A DNA stretch of 64,000 bases, taken from positions 457,692-521,691 of the forward strand of contig JAIQDT010001748.1 of the NCBI GenBank assembly GCA_021521415.1, in the 5' to 3' direction. The DNA comes from Bidens hawaiensis. Lineage: Eukaryota > Streptophyta > Magnoliopsida > Asterales > Asteraceae. Shown here one piece after another: positions 24,139-37,744 of the stretch. Made by a program: the position numbers and the translations under genes. A model generated the notes under the pieces. It ran no database searches and was not told where the DNA came from. It saw only the letters and a program-made list of their open reading frames with translations. How positions within the stretch are numbered: position 1 is the first letter of the stretch; every line of letters starts with the position of its first letter.

Positions 24139-24945
24139 ATCTCCCCCTTAGACCGATGCCATCGAATCACTTTCACGATCACCTCATAACCCGATGCCTT
24201 TCATAGAAATTCTCCCACTCACAATAAGCGTCTCCCTATTTTCATTTCAAATAATCTTCTCTTTTATCACGTTTGGATATAGTTGTATAGGCATAAGATC
24301 GAGGATTCAAACTTCAATGATCAACTACTAGTTAATCTGAAACCACAAAAGGAAATAAACTCAATGTTTTCCTTAAAATGAGTCTTTTACTTGATTCGGC
24401 CAAAATTTGAAATTAAATTCGATATAATTTTTCTCCCCCAATTTCGTTGCAATATAATAAAGGAATGTTGCTTTAAATCAAATGTGGTTGAACTTCTTCA
24501 ATTCAAATAATCTTGACCATCCCTGTCAAGAATTGTTGATAAATATTCAAAATAAACGAATTAAAAGATACATTTTGAGGTTGAAAGTTGAAATTTTGAC
24601 ATGATCAACTCTTGAAATGATCCGGATAAAATTTTCGTGAATTTTACCTAATTTTGGCTTAAAAATATTCAAAAATTACCAAAATACCCCTCGTTGACCC
24701 GACACAGTCAACCGCTAAGTTGACCAGAAAAGTCACTTCCAAACGGTCACTCATACTTGGGTAAAAAAATTTCATTTAGAACACAAGGTCAAAAAGTCAA
24801 CGGATAAGCAAGTACACATCATTTTGTTCATCTTGGCCCGTTTTACTTTTGAAGGTAAACTAGGCATGCTCTCGAGCAAAGGACATTCTCTCGAGCAAAG
24901 GACATGCTCGTGAATATGCCTTAACATTTTTCTTTACAAACCTTC
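24139..24945 (-). other. Internal region of composite unit B, first part
   Basis: Homologous to 21478-22300 of unit A, noncoding. It ends in CCTTC (24941-24945), which is repeated at 50585-50589 after the inserted Athila-like element. Confidence 0.75.
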
Positions 24946-26111
24946 TGATGACCGTCGTTTGAGTTAATCAAAAACCTAATTATTTTAAATAGTTAGAGCA
25001 AGTAGGGTATCGTATCACAAGGAGTATGTGGTCAATGTAATTCGTGTACATATTTAATATTATGAAGTATCTGGTTTGTTAATGCTTATCACACAAGCAA
25101 TTTAAAATGAATTTAGAGAACTAAGCACCGAACAAGTAAACGAGTATTAAGCAGTTAACAAAGCAAATCACACCTGGGAATTCAAGTAAGTAACCAACAT
25201 TTATCTCATGCAACCTAACAGATTAACTATTAACGATTAACTAAAAACTGATCAATCAGACAAAACCTTAGACATCAAAAATTACTTTACACATGGCACT
25301 GGTTATCAAACAGTCCTTGCCAGTGTGACTCAGTTAAGGGCAATTGTATGTTTTATCGTATTCAATCTAACCAAACAGTTATATGATTAATTATCTAGCA
25401 ACTGGTAACAGATCGTTCAGACCAACGTAAACTTAAACCGACCGAACACACATAAATACCAAACATAAATAATCATATATCAATCATCAATAATAATACA
25501 CAAGTGTTCTTAATCACATGAGAAAAACTGTAAAGATTACAAACTATACATCCCGGATGCGATTCTAAGAGATTAGCCGAGCCGTGAGATCATCAAATCT
25601 TTGATACGAATTATATAGATCATGTAGAAGGTCTTGGCACAAGCTATGGTGGTGGAAATCGACTCTTGGAGCTGCTGGAATCGCCTTTGCTTCGTCAAAA
25701 CGGAGTTAGGGTTGTTTATGATGAAAAATATCATTTAAACCTAATTTTCCCGTCTCCCCCCCCCCCCCCATCGCGGTACGCGATGGAGTCTCTTCACTGG
25801 TCAATCGCGTACCGCGATTGACCAAAAGTCAAACGTCACTTGCTCACGCATCGCGGTACGCGATGGGTCCCTCAGCAAGCCCATCGCGTACCGCGACGGG
25901 TCCTGCTACAGCAAACTTCTACAAACTTCATCGTTTCGCGTGCTGGACATCCCGGGTCTTCATTCTGTGTCACAACAGGTCCATATTGAGTACTTTAACG
26001 CCTGTGACCTGAAATCCAATAATACACGTATGAAGTATCGATAGTTCTAGAATAAACAGTTAAAACTAAACAATAAACGAATTAAAACATATACAAATTA
26101 ACCGACCATCA
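24946..26111 (-). mobile_element. 3' LTR of the Athila-like element
   Basis: On the plus strand it starts TGATGACCGTCG and ends CCGACCATCA. Beyond it, on the minus strand, comes CTTGAGGGCAAGCAAAAG and then AAGTGTAGGGATG, the typical pre-LTR end of Athila/TAT elements. A 13-base C run lies near 25756. Confidence 0.86.
25768..25900 (-). repeat. Four near-perfect TCGCG-TAC-CGCGA hairpins in alternating orientation
   Basis: CCATCGCG-GTA-CGCGATGG (25768-25786), a 27-base perfect palindrome with 12-base arms (25798-25824), CATCGCG-GTA-CGCGATG (25849-25865) and a 9-base-arm copy with one mismatch (25880-25900). The other LTR keeps two complete copies with CG to CA changes and a shortened third (50300-50390). 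Confidence 0.85.
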
Positions 26112-28160
26112 CATCCCTACACTTATCTTTTGCTTGCCCTCAAGCAAAACTCTAAAGCAAACGTCAACCTCCATCATAGGTATGTAGATTATCGCCATTA
26201 ATACTAGTAAGGTTTATGGTCATACCCAGTTTCCCAGACTAACACTGTTTTTAGATTGACATCTGACAAATAAGGTTAAATGCTATAATAAAAACAATAG
26301 AGCCGCCCAGACAAGTGTACTTTGTTTCCGGTTAAGGCACACATGCTCATACCCCTCGTAATATAACATCTCTCCTCTCGGTTTAATATATGGACTAGCA
26401 AAAGATGTGCCAGTATTACTCTGCTCTCAGTATCACTCATAAGTACATATTCATCCATCAAGTTGCTTTGACACAAATGCAAATCAGGAGGTCTTAAAAG
26501 AGTTGTAACGGGGCCAGGTGTAAGGGTATGGAAGGGAAATATTTAAGTAGCTCAAACGATCCGACCCGGCTTATTAGAAAACATCTAAATAAACGAAACT
26601 ACTATACAACTGAATGACTTATTATATACCTCTAAATAAGCAAACTAACATACAAACCGATTTCAACTTTTTTTAACATAAACGAACTCAACGAACTACT
26701 GAATACATACTGAATATAAACAGACATATTTTTTAAGCATAATAACATGATGCTTAATAATGGAATAAATACAATTACAATTACAAATAAACCTAGTAAG
26801 CCGGATCGTCTCGTAACATAATGTCGGGGTTAAACAAATGAAAAATAAGTCCAAGAAATGTTTTCTAAGGGACCCAACCCCCCGCCCCTCACATTAACCA
26901 TCCTCATATGTATAATGTATGAGGCCCCAACCCCCCAGTACCCACACTCACGCTCATCCATACGAGGCTTAACCTAATTGCCTCTATCATTTTTGCATTT
27001 TGCCAACTACGATCCCATAATCCATGAACATCAATGAAAGCACTCAAATGACATGTTTGTACTATATATTATATGTGTATTATATATATTTGGGTCAGCT
27101 CACACACATACCGGAGGAATAGAATTGACGATATAAACTTGTGTACCTGTCCCCATGACTCGTTATCCCCGCCTAAACGACCCCATTTTCAACTTCTCGT
27201 TATAAAAACATTTGTGACTAAGACTAATTAGAAGCTAACAAACCAACCATGACCAGAAACCTATGACTTGACATTAATGGCAATAATTAGCATTTAACAA
27301 CTTTGGTTTCTGAACACTCTTCAAGGTACAATCGGGCTAAAATTTTTCAAATTTCCCCCATCCTCACACTTGAGGTTTACATCGTCGTCAATGTAAGAAT
27401 ACTTAACATTGTCCTCAAAGTTGAAATAGATAAAATGTGGCGGTTCAACTAACAATTATACAATTACACTTTTAACGTTTGAAGTAATAAAAGCAAAATT
27501 AATTATGAAACTGAAATCACCTGATATCAACGGGACTGGAGAAGGACCAGTCGGCTCGTGAACTCTCATAAACACTCGTATACTCTCTTCTCATCCAATT
27601 ACCAAACTGACAATCGAACCTGCAAAATCTCGAGATGTGTAGAAGCAAGTTTCTCACAAGTGTAAGACAAAGGTCTTTTAAGAGTTATGAAAATAAATAT
27701 TTGTTTATATTATTAAACCACTTACCGAGCCAAATTAAGTTGTTTCATAATAAATTCTGTTAAACTAGCTAAAAACGTTAAAAGACCTAACTCACTTTCG
27801 TAGGAATCACGATTGCATTTAGCGTATGCAACAAGCCCTTTAAACCCCTCGGTAGCCAGGGAGGACGAGTGGGGTCTCGTGAGGGTTTATAGTGAACAAC
27901 ACCCACAAAGTTCAAAATACAACATAATATACACATACCTGGATTAACCATAGCAAAAAGAACATGAAAGCACTCTAGGTAGCTAAACTGAAATCTCGTT
28001 TTCTGACAAAAACTTTATCGAACACATCAAAATGCCAACTTTTCTCATGAAGTATCTCCACACTTAGCTTTTGCTATGATGGTACGCTTAAAATACAATT
28101 AGTAATATAAAAACTAAAACAAAATAGAAACTAAAAATATATATATATATATAATGTACA
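26112..28160 (-). other. 3' noncoding region of the Athila-like element
   Basis: No reverse transcriptase or integrase can be recognised. AAGTGTGAGGATGGGGGAA (minus strand, near 27355) and CTAAGTGTGGAG (near 28057) are extra polypurine-like boxes of the Athila style. A TA repeat lies at 28138-28153. Confidence 0.65.
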
Positions 28161-28164
28161 ATTA

Positions 28165-29072
28165 CCACCCTTTTGAAATTTGTATGGCATTCAAGGTTAA
28201 TCCGTGCAACTTTCTCATTATAAGCACGCGTTTCTTCAATCGTTTGTTGTCAGTCTTCCGATAGGCTAGGATCTGGCCCGAACATCCTCAATATCCACTC
28301 TTGATCATTTTGGTTGGGTGTATGTCTAACCTTCTTCTTCCTTTGTCGGCTACCTTTCACTTCCACCTTCTCACTATGTTATTTCTCAAATCCCTTCTTA
28401 TCTATCCTGTCAGTCACAAAACATTCCTCTTTTGTGTGATCCTTGTCCAAGGATACACACTTGTCAACAAGAGGGTTAATAGAATTTTCAAACAATAATA
28501 ACCATTTATCACGGTCTCCACACCTAATTCCCAAAACCCCCTTAGCACAGTCAATTACGCATGTGCAATGGCAAGGAATGGCCTACCCAATATGACTTGT
28601 GGTTGTGCATTATTGACACGTTTAGCATAGTCAAGTACAAGAAAGTCAACTGGGTAAAAAATTCATCCACCTGAACCATTACATTAGTCACCATGCCCCG
28701 AGGAAGTATATGATTTTGGTCCGCCAACACCACGGTGGTGTTCACCCTTTCTAACAGGCCAAATTCATAGTGATCATATAAACTACCGGGCATGATACTA
28801 ACACATGCTCCAATATCTAGAAGTGCCCGATCAGTTTTAAATTTCCCAATTTGAATTGATAAAAGCGGCACTCCCGGGTCTTGAAGTTTACTTGAGGTGG
28901 TATTATTCTCCACCTCCACATCTCCCATGTTGGTCAATTTACCATTTAAACAGTTTTCACATGTGCAATTTTCACAAAAAGACATATCATATGTTTTTGG
29001 TTCTGATTCATTTTGGAAAATTAATTTATTTTGACCGACACAATCACTCTCATCACTAACATATTTCACCAC
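28165..29072 (-). pseudogene. Athila-like protease, broken
   Basis: A retropepsin-like domain reads LLDIGACVSIMPGSLYD, where Athila-type elements usually have an Asp-Leu-Gly-Ala version of the active site. It continues to VILGRPFLAIAHA, which has to be read in a second frame near 28570. After that, charged sequence with TKEECF and SRQRKKKVRH can be followed to about 28165, but no reverse transcriptase motif appears. The enzyme would mature Gag. The frameshift near 28590 and later stops make it inactive. Confidence 0.72.
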
Positions 29073-29109
29073 CCCCTCAACAAACTATGGTGGTGAATCA
29101 ACTTCAACA

Positions 29110-31254
29110 CAAGAAATTTCAAAATGAGGCAAAAGACTTACAGCATTGATGTGCATATTGTTTCCCTTCTTGGAGCTTGAGCTGTAATGGTTCCGGTTGA
29201 CTGTAGTATAACTCGGGAGTTGACCTACGCTCTTTTGAAACTTTGCCATATCTTATGCGAGTTGACCAATCTGCTTTGACATTGCCTCTGCTGACTTATC
29301 ATGTAACTCAAACTGTTTCTTCGTTTCAGCCTTATGATCTGCCATAATCTTAATCAATGCATCCAACTTTGAGTGCACCGACTCATCCGCATTTCCTGAG
29401 GACCCCCTCTGCTGGTCCTGATTACCCGATGAATTTCCACCCCGGTTACCGTCTCTGTTATACCCCCGATTCTGATCATACGAACCCTGCTGACCACCTT
29501 GGCGCTAATTTCCATGCAATCTGTTCTAGCTCGATCCCTGAAAGTTCGAGTTCAACTGTGTCGACGCGTTCCCGTAATGAAAGTTCGGGTGATTCCTCAG
29601 GCCCGGGTGATATGTGTTCGAATTGAACCCTTGGCCTTTGGAATCCCCGTAAGTATAGTTAACTTCCTCGGTATCATCCTCCTCGTCATCATAAAACTCG
29701 GGGCAATTTTTGCCTTATGCCCGAGTTCACCACAATTATCAGAAACCGAAAATTTAACACCAACTTTCCCGACTTCTTTCTTTTTACATGTTCTATACCC
29801 AGCCAGCTCACGTTCCAATTCAACAATCCTTTCTGACTCACTCATTACTAACTTAACTGACCTGGAGGAAGTACCACGTCTTCGCCTTTCAGCTGTTGCT
29901 TCTGCCTTGGAATCTTCACACATAAACTCTAAAAATTCCCAGTCATCTTCCTCAGGCTGATTCAACAACTAACCATTACACGAGGCCTTAAGATGCTTTC
30001 GGTCCTCGTATGTCAAACCATCAACAAAACACTTCACCAGTTCCCACAGTTCGATCTGGTGATGTGGGCACTTTCTAATCATGTCTTTAAATATGATGAA
30101 GGCTTCATGGAACAATTCGCCAGACAACTGTGAAAAATTGTGAATTTCCGAATGGGCCTCGCTAGTCTTCGACTGTGAATAAAACTCGTTTAGAAAAACT
30201 TGTTGCATCTCGGCCCAATTTCTGATACTGCGCATCGGTAGCGAATTAAACCAGAGTTTTGCTTTTTCTTTTAGGGAAAACTGGAATAATCGCAACCGGA
30301 CTTCATCCTGATCGAACGTACCATCACCAATAGACCCGCAAATAGCCGAAAAATTGGTCAAAAGCGAATACGGGTCTTCCGAAGCTATCCCGTTGAAATG
30401 AGGAATGATGTTGATGTAAGATGGACGGGACTTGAAAGTTTGTTGTCCCGGCACTCGTTCCTGTGGGACCAACGGGGATGCTCCATCTGAGATAGCCAGT
30501 CTGAACCGACTGTTAACACCATGAACCGGGGCCATATAATTCCTACTTGCCCCCCCCCGGGGTTCGCCAAACCGCCCCGGTTAACTGGAATACCACGAAC
30601 TCTTTCGGGTCGTTCCGCCTGATTCACTCTTTCTCGAACCCTTCCGTTTCTGTTAACTGGTTCAGCCCGTCTCCGAATGACTGGCTCTTCTACCTCTTCA
30701 TCCCAATTATCATCTCCCACATCTTCCTGCTCAAAACCCTCATTCTCGGGCTCAACTGCCTGATTACCTCTAACCCATCTGTCTACCTCGTTATCGATCT
30801 CCAAACCTTCGTTTCCATTATTATTTTCCCCATCGTCTTCATCTTCTGTCGGAATACTCGGTTGAACATCATCGATATTTATCTGAACTCGGCGGTTGGG
30901 GTTATTATTTGAATCGGATGGTCCGGCTTGGTCAAAGTTGAGGTTTAGGTTTCAGTTTAGGTTTTGATTTCGGAATCTGGAAGCACGAGCTGAGTGATTT
31001 TGGTTATTTTGGTTATTGAAGTTTGGTGGGTCAGGTATGTTTTCTGGGTGAAACGCGTTATTTTGTGGAAGTGGGTCTTGATTTTGGTTATTGTTCTGGT
31101 TCTGGTTTTCATTTTCGTTCTGGTTCTGGTTTTGGTTCTTGTTTTGTTCTTCCATCTTTGAGTTTCTGTTTTGTACTCGGTTCAACCGGGCTAACCTCTT
31201 GATTTCGGGCTCGTAAATTAACGGAGACTGTCGGCCCAAATGGCGGGTGCACAT
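29110..31254 (-). pseudogene. Athila-like Gag, broken
   Basis: The minus-strand frame starts near 31254 with an N/Q-rich leader. It has an in-frame stop at 30952, changes frame at a C/G run near 30550, and then shows the retrotransposon Gag core (30535-29969: FNGIASEDPYSLL, LKEKAKLWFNSLP, FLNEFYS). A stop at 29969 and a degenerate zinc knuckle (CGELGHKAK, near 29720) follow. Further on, NTYHPGLRNHPNFHYGN (about 29600-29550) and KQIGQLA (about 29260) are hallmarks of Athila/TAT Gag. It would form the particle shell. Several stops and frameshifts rule out a functional product. Confidence 0.83.
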
Positions 31255-31394
31255 AAACCTGTAATCTGCAAAACTAACACAACCCCCGTAAAATACAGAA
31301 AAATAAAATTTAAGCTAAAACTGAAAATCAAAATTAAATTAAAACTAAGATGAACACAAAAATCAATTAACACGAAAGACGCTAAGCGCACTAA

Positions 31395-31412
31395 CTCCCG
31401 GCAACGGCGCCA
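31395..31412 (-). other. Primer binding site (tRNA-Asp type)
   Basis: On the minus strand it reads TGGCGCCGTTGCCGGGAG, three bases from the LTR. This is the typical primer site of Athila-type gypsy elements. Confidence 0.88.
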
Positions 31413-31415
31413 TTT

Positions 31416-31913
31416 TGATGACCGTCGTTTGAGTCAATCAAAAACCTAATTATTCTAAATAGTTAGAGCAAGTAGGGTATCGTATCACAAGTAGTATGTG
31501 GTCAATGTAATTCGTGTACAGATTTAATATTATAAAGTATCAGGTTTTTTAGTGCTGATCACATAAGAAATTTAAAATGAATTTAGAGAACTAAGCAACG
31601 AACAAGTAAACGAGTATTAAGCAGTTAAAAAAGCAAATCACACCCGGGAATTCAAGTAAGCAACCAACAGTTATCTCATGCAACCTAACAGGTTAACTAT
31701 TAACGATTAACTAAAAACTGATCAATCAGACAAAACCTTAGACATCAACAATTACTTTACACACGGAACTGGTTATCAAACAGTCCTTGCCAGTGTGACT
31801 CGGTTAAGGGCAATTGTATGTTTTATCGTATTCAATCTAACCAAACAGTTATATGATTAATTATCTAGCAACTGGTAACAGATCGTTCAGACCAACGTAA
31901 ACCTAAACCGACC
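31416..31913 (-). mobile_element. 5' LTR of the Athila-like element, first part
   Basis: Homologous to 24946-25440. It is cut at 31913 by the Sirevirus, where CGACC (31909-31913) is the target duplication repeated at 49977-49981. Confidence 0.88.
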
Positions 31914-33125
31914 TGTCAAGTCCCTTGATTTCAGCTGGATCTTACTTAATCATGTCATAACTCACAAAAATAAATGTGTCAACAAGAGAGTTAATGACGG
32001 GTTGATGTATTCAGAAAGATGACCGTTTGTTAAAGGCGGAATCAATAACAAACATACGGTTGCTTAATCAGTATTTGAAGGTAACCAACACAAACAAGAT
32101 TCACTCAAAAGATTTCCATTTATATAATATCAATCGTACAAACTGGATAATCGATTTAGGGTTTCTTGAAGGAAGGTTTATCCGTACTAAGACAGCCGTC
32201 ACACACACAATATTCTTTCTTAATTAATATGTATGTCTGCCTTGTCCTTATCCCGTTGTTGGTGGCGTGCCCTAAAACATTCTACTTATAGGCCTGCCAC
32301 CCTAGGACAGCTGTCATTCCTTCTAGAAACCCCAAACGTAAATACATATTCAAATTACATAATCAGAAAATATTCTAAGTGTAAAACAAGTCTTTCGGGT
32401 AGACTTTGCATCAGTCTTCATTTTCCGAGTACACTGTGTACTCTGCCATCCTTCACAACTTGGTAACATAGAAGTGTGTCTGGGATCAGTTTCCGGGTAG
32501 ACTTTACTTGAAGAGTATTTTACCAAGTAAAATACTCACCGTGTAGACTTCAATCTTCTTGACTTTGCCAGACTTTGCCCGACAAACCCTTACGAGCAAC
32601 CTTGTTCTTCAATGGTCCATTTCAACTCCTTGCTATAAAATAACTTATTAGCAAAGTGTACTCGGGAGTACTGTTCCTTTCTTGAGTTGAACCTTGCCCG
32701 ATGTTACTTAGTGATATTCCATTTCAATCATCAAGCTTGTTCGGACCACTATTATTAATGAATACCTTGCCCGGTCTTCCAATCACTTGGCTTCATGAGC
32801 TTGGTTAGCCAAAAGCTTACTCGGGAGTGAACTTTACTTGGCTTTGAAGAACAGACTTGCTTGACAAAGTGAACCTTGCCCGGATTTACATAAACTAGTG
32901 AACCTTTCCCGGCAATGAACTAATTTGCAAACCCTGATCGGATATCTACTAAAGAAGACTACTTGAAGATAACCTTGCCCGATAGACAAAATATCGTACC
33001 CGGCTAAGTAAAAGCTTGCTCGGAGGTCTAAGGTGTGCCCGGATCCATACTTAGCAAATTCTGATGAGGTTGAGAAGATTCCAATCTTCCATATACTTCA
33101 TTTTGGTCAAATCTTTGACTCAACA
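31914..33125 (-). mobile_element. 3' LTR of the Sirevirus
   Basis: On the plus strand it starts TGTCAAGTCC and ends GACTCAACA. CTCCCCCTAG follows at once, which is the polypurine tract on the other strand (33127-33136). It holds many CCTTGCCCGG and CCGGGTAGACTT words. Apparent open frames in it are repeat by-products. Confidence 0.9.
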
Positions 33126-33293
33126 ATCTCCCCCTAGATTGGAACACCTCAGCTGGCCCAAAACATTTCTAAGGTTACTTACACTTGGTTAAAATACACA
33201 TCAAATTAAAAGTCAAATTACATAATCAAATAACATAAACAGATTACATAATCAAATGTTGTCCAAAGACATTATATAACAAACCCTACTCTA

Positions 33294-36200
33294 CTAATCT
33301 TGTCTCTTTCTTGCATTATGAGCGGCTTGTCTTCTATTGATTATCTCAGATGCAGCTTTCATTTTGAAGATTTTAAGGATTCGGTAATGAGTATGACTTT
33401 CTGGTATAACCAAATCCCTTATATCCATTAAATCTTCATCATGCAGGCAGGTCAAGTCTTCATCTTTCTTAATGATCCCCAATATTTTTCCATCTGAGTT
33501 TCTCAGTAAGTAATGATCATCCTTTTCTTTATACTCAATTTTAGCTATGATGCCATTCTTTTGTACTGTGTAATTGGGGCGGATCATTCTTCTTCCAAGA
33601 CTTATGCATGTGTTCATATTTGACAGTGGATTCATTCCTGTGATATTCATCACAAAGTCTCTTTCAGCAATATCCATTCTTTTCAACTTTTCTGTCCACT
33701 TTGACCTAAGTGAAGTTGAATCATTCTCCAACTTCTCTTTTCCTTTAAGAACTTGAACCCCTTGTCAGCTTCATCTCTCAAAAATTTTGATAAATCATTC
33801 ATCTGCCTTCCTACCATTCTGTTTCTGTTTCTGTAATCATACAAGTTAAGAGTGACCATCTTTTCCAGTTGTTCTTCAGTAAATTCACGGAAGTCACTCC
33901 TAACAACTATCTCTCTCAGTTGCCTACTCTCCATAATCACCTTCAAGGACTCAGTAACAGAATCAAAGTAGAGTTCTCTTGGCAGATCCACATCAGATTG
34001 TGGTCTTGTTCTTTGTTGTGCAGAACTACTAGATTCACCTCTTCCTCCTTGTGGTTGTCTTCTTGAAATTGGAGGCCTAAAGGGGATAGACTTCTTTGGT
34101 TTACTAGGCCCCAAATTAAAAGTTATGATATAGATGGCCTCAACCATTTCGGTTGGAAGGTTAGCTAATTCAACAACATTCTGTCCTGCTAGTCTTTTAA
34201 GATCCAGCAGCATTCTTGCCATACCAGGAGTGTTTGCCAATCCAGCTGGCACAAAGCTTCCATCCACAAAGCTTCTAGGGTTATCACTTTCCCTAAAAGC
34301 TCTCTCCCATTTAGCCTTTTGTATATAGAAAAGTTCTTTTAAATCTTGTTTCTCCAAGGCATTGAAATCTGCTTCACTCATTCCCCTTTGATCAATCATA
34401 ACCCTTTTTAGAATATTTATCATTTCTTCACTTTCCCAAGGGACTATGGGTTCATCTTCTAGTTCAGGCTTTACTTCTTGTGGGGTAGGAGTTTCAACAG
34501 ATCTGACTTGTTCCTTTAACTTCTCCCTCATGGTTTGAATTCTTCTCTTCTTTGCCTGAGGTTCATCAGTTGATTCAAACTGTTTGATAGACTTTTCAGT
34601 TTGAGCCCTTTTCAGATTTTCTTTTCTTTTCAACTTATTGTACTGGTCTACCACTGATTCTCTTGACAAGTTTTCAACAATTTCATGTTTCAAACCTCTT
34701 TCCAGCAAATATCCACACATGCCTCCATACTTTTTCTTCAAAGATTCAATCTTCTCAAGTTTCTTATTCTCTCTCACACACTTCTCAATCACCTTCTCTC
34801 TTTCACTGTTATATAGATCTTGGAGTTGGTCAAAGTTAAAGTGAGATAGATCTTTCTCTAAATAGTTGTGCCTTCTGAGGTATTCTCTAAACTTTTGACT
34901 CTCCCTGTTTTTCTCTTCCATCTTTTTCTTCAAGGCATCTCTCTCTTTAACAAGTCTCTTTTGCAACTGATCATCATCAAGATCAGCCAAAGTTTCAAAA
35001 CTTATCCCATATCTTCTCAGCTTTACAACCAATGGATTAATCTTTTTAGCTTCTCTCATACTCAACTCAATGTTGGCTCTCTGCACATCTGTCATTTCAA
35101 CTTGTGGAGATTCAACATTCACAGCTTCTCCACCTTTTCCTTGATCATCATTGTTTTCATCAGAATCATCAGTTTCATCATCATCTTCAGTTGATACATT
35201 GACTGCATCTATCTTTGGTTCATCTGAGGGTGGATGATCTGGATTCTGTTCAGAACTAACAGGCACATCAGGAACACCTGGAATCTATTGTCCTGGTTTC
35301 AGTGTCTGTAGTGGAATTGCTCTGATTGGACTAGCATCATTATCAACATCATCAGGAGTCTCAATATAGCATTTGTTCTTTTCATCCCATCTCCCTCTCT
35401 TTGTTTTCTGATCATCTTTTATGCCCTGATCAGTAGCTTTCCTCTTCCTTGAGTGTTTCTTTTCAAATCTTTCCACTCTTTCATGTATTCTTGAGGCCTT
35501 AGCCAACATTTCTTCAACAGATTCTTCATTCTCCTTTTCAGGATTCCTTTCAGGCTCCTGTTGGTGTTCTTTTTCAGGTTGACTCTGTGGTTGAAACATG
35601 CTAACCACCATAGCCAAAGAATTGTCAACTTCCTCAGTTCTGCTCATCATAATCAGTGTTTCAATTGCTTCTTGATCAGCTATATCATCAAACATTTCCT
35701 TTGCAAGTTTGGCTTGTTTGATCAAAATTTCTTGTTCTGCCATTTCTCCCTATCCCTTGTTTCTCTCAGAATGTTCTCTTGTTCTCTTAGGGCATCTTCA
35801 TTGGCAATAGCATCACTTTAAATGACACATCTTTTTTCTGGATATGCCTTAACAGGCTCTTCTACACTGATTTTTGCTTTTCCTTTCTCAATCCTCCTCC
35901 TCACATCCTCTTCATCCTCAGACTGTTCATAGTCATCTATTTCCTTTTCAAGTTTCTAATTCAGGGTCATACTCTCCCCTCTTGGAGCTTTCTGGTTGTT
36001 CTTGATTAATAGGCTCCTCAGTAGCAGTATTCCCTTCATTAGTCATTTCAGTCTCTACACCAGTTTGACTGTCAATTAAGACATCAGTAGTTATATCAGT
36101 AGCAGCTACATTCTCTTCAAAATTTATCTTATCAATCACATTCTCTGTCTCAACATTCCCTTCACCCCATACTACTCTCACAATCTCATCATTCACATCA

Positions 36201-37744
36201 TACTCCTGTTCTGCAACATCAGACATATATGCTTCATAATCCATCTCTTCAATTATCCTCTCCTCACTATCCTCATCCTCACTATCATACATATTCAAAA
36301 TCAATTTCAAACTGTCTGCAGTCTCTACAACTGTTACAGTTTCAGTTTCAACATTTGCACCAGAGACAGTTGGTATTTCTTCATTCTCCCTCTGTTTTGG
36401 GGCAGCTGAGGTCTTCTCAACCTCTTGCTCCAGGGATTTGATTCTCATTTCAGCTTGTACCAACTTCTCTAATAACATCACATTCTCCTCTGTCATCTCC
36501 TCATTCCTTATCTTCAGTTCAGCATTTTCTTTTAACACTGTCAACAGGTCAGTGTCAGTGGGTGGTGTTGTAGGTGGTGATGTAGTGAATTGTTCATATT
36601 CAGGCTGTTCTTGGTTTGTGGTGTGGGTTTGAAACATGGATAGTGGTGGTGATTGTGTATGGGGTGGACTTGGAATAAAAGGATTAGAATGACTTGGGCT
36701 AAATGTTGGTGGTGTTTGTGATGGTGATGGTATAATGGGTTGGTCAATATGTGGTGGTAACTGTGGGGGTGTTGGAATAGGTTGTTCTGTTTGCTCAAGT
36801 TGCTCCCCCTGATCAGGTGCAACTATATCCATAGCTACTCCAGCTCCTCCTTCATCTCCATCAACATTATCATCTTCATCATCAGAACCATCATCATCAC
36901 TCTCAAAATCATCTCCTCCTTCCTCCTCTGAGCTTAACTCAGGCACTGGCATCACATTCAAGTCATGGTCCAACAACCATGGCAAGATCTCAAATGGAAC
37001 TTCAGAATTGAATCTATTGGCCACACCCGGATTCTTAATTCTCTTGTATGTGTCAGGGTTCTGCAGTAGGTGTGTAATTCCCATAGTTGGTAAATCTTGT
37101 AATTCTATGTTAAAGATTATCTACAAGAACCTTGGATATTGTAAGAACCTATCCTTCTCTGCCTTCTTCAGGTTTGAAACTAATCTCTCAAAGATCATCT
37201 TTGAGAAATTAAATGGCAAATCATAAATGATTCCAACAGTGGCATTTGCTAGATCACGACTCATCAAAGTCCATGATCCTTTCCTTGGAGCAAACCCCTG
37301 TATCACATGATGAATGAGGAATCTATACAGCATTGGAAACATCCCCTTTTGAAACTTCCCATCATGTACAGTTCCCTGTTAACCCATCGTCTCTTCAAAT
37401 ATTCTCATCAGATGTGTTGTATTGAAGTTTATTGGGTTATGATCATCATCATTCAACCGTAAACATCTTCTGATCATTCTTTCTGTCACATGTATCTCAT
37501 GACCAGCAACAGATGCTTCGATTCTCTTTCCATTGATATCTTCAATAAGTTCTGCATATCTCCAGAAATCCAGTGAATGATTTCTGTAGATGACAGGATT
37601 TTCAGTGAAGGAAAAACTGACAATCGATCGAGCCATCCATGTTATCATTCTTGCCACCGGCTCATTGTCAGGTGTGACTTGTAAAAGTGCACACATATTG
37701 TGCTTTTTCTCGAAGAAGTATTTGGGTTGTTCTTCTTCTTCCAT
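33294..37744 (-). pseudogene. Envelope-position open frame of the Sirevirus, broken
   Basis: One minus-strand frame can be followed from ATG 37744 to about 33683. It has in-frame stops at 37379 (TAA), 37121 (TAG) and 35285 (TAG), a shift around 35950-35743, and a last shift near 33700 into the frame ending at 33294. The first 250 residues form a compact domain (FSFTENPVIYRN, FLIHHVIQGF, FNFSKMIFERLV) that I recall from proteins linked to SIRE-type elements in Asteraceae. Then come an acidic stretch, a Pro-rich stretch (36550-36800), a Glu/Lys-rich coiled-coil-like region (35266-34500) and a basic end (RRQAAHNARKRQD). I see no clear signal peptide or membrane segment, so a true envelope role is not supported. 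Function unknown. Confidence 0.72.

Noticed and set aside
34868..36822. Antisense frames opposite the Sirevirus envelope-position gene
   Set aside because: They mirror the acidic, Pro-rich and coiled-coil codons of the other strand and have no domain of their own.
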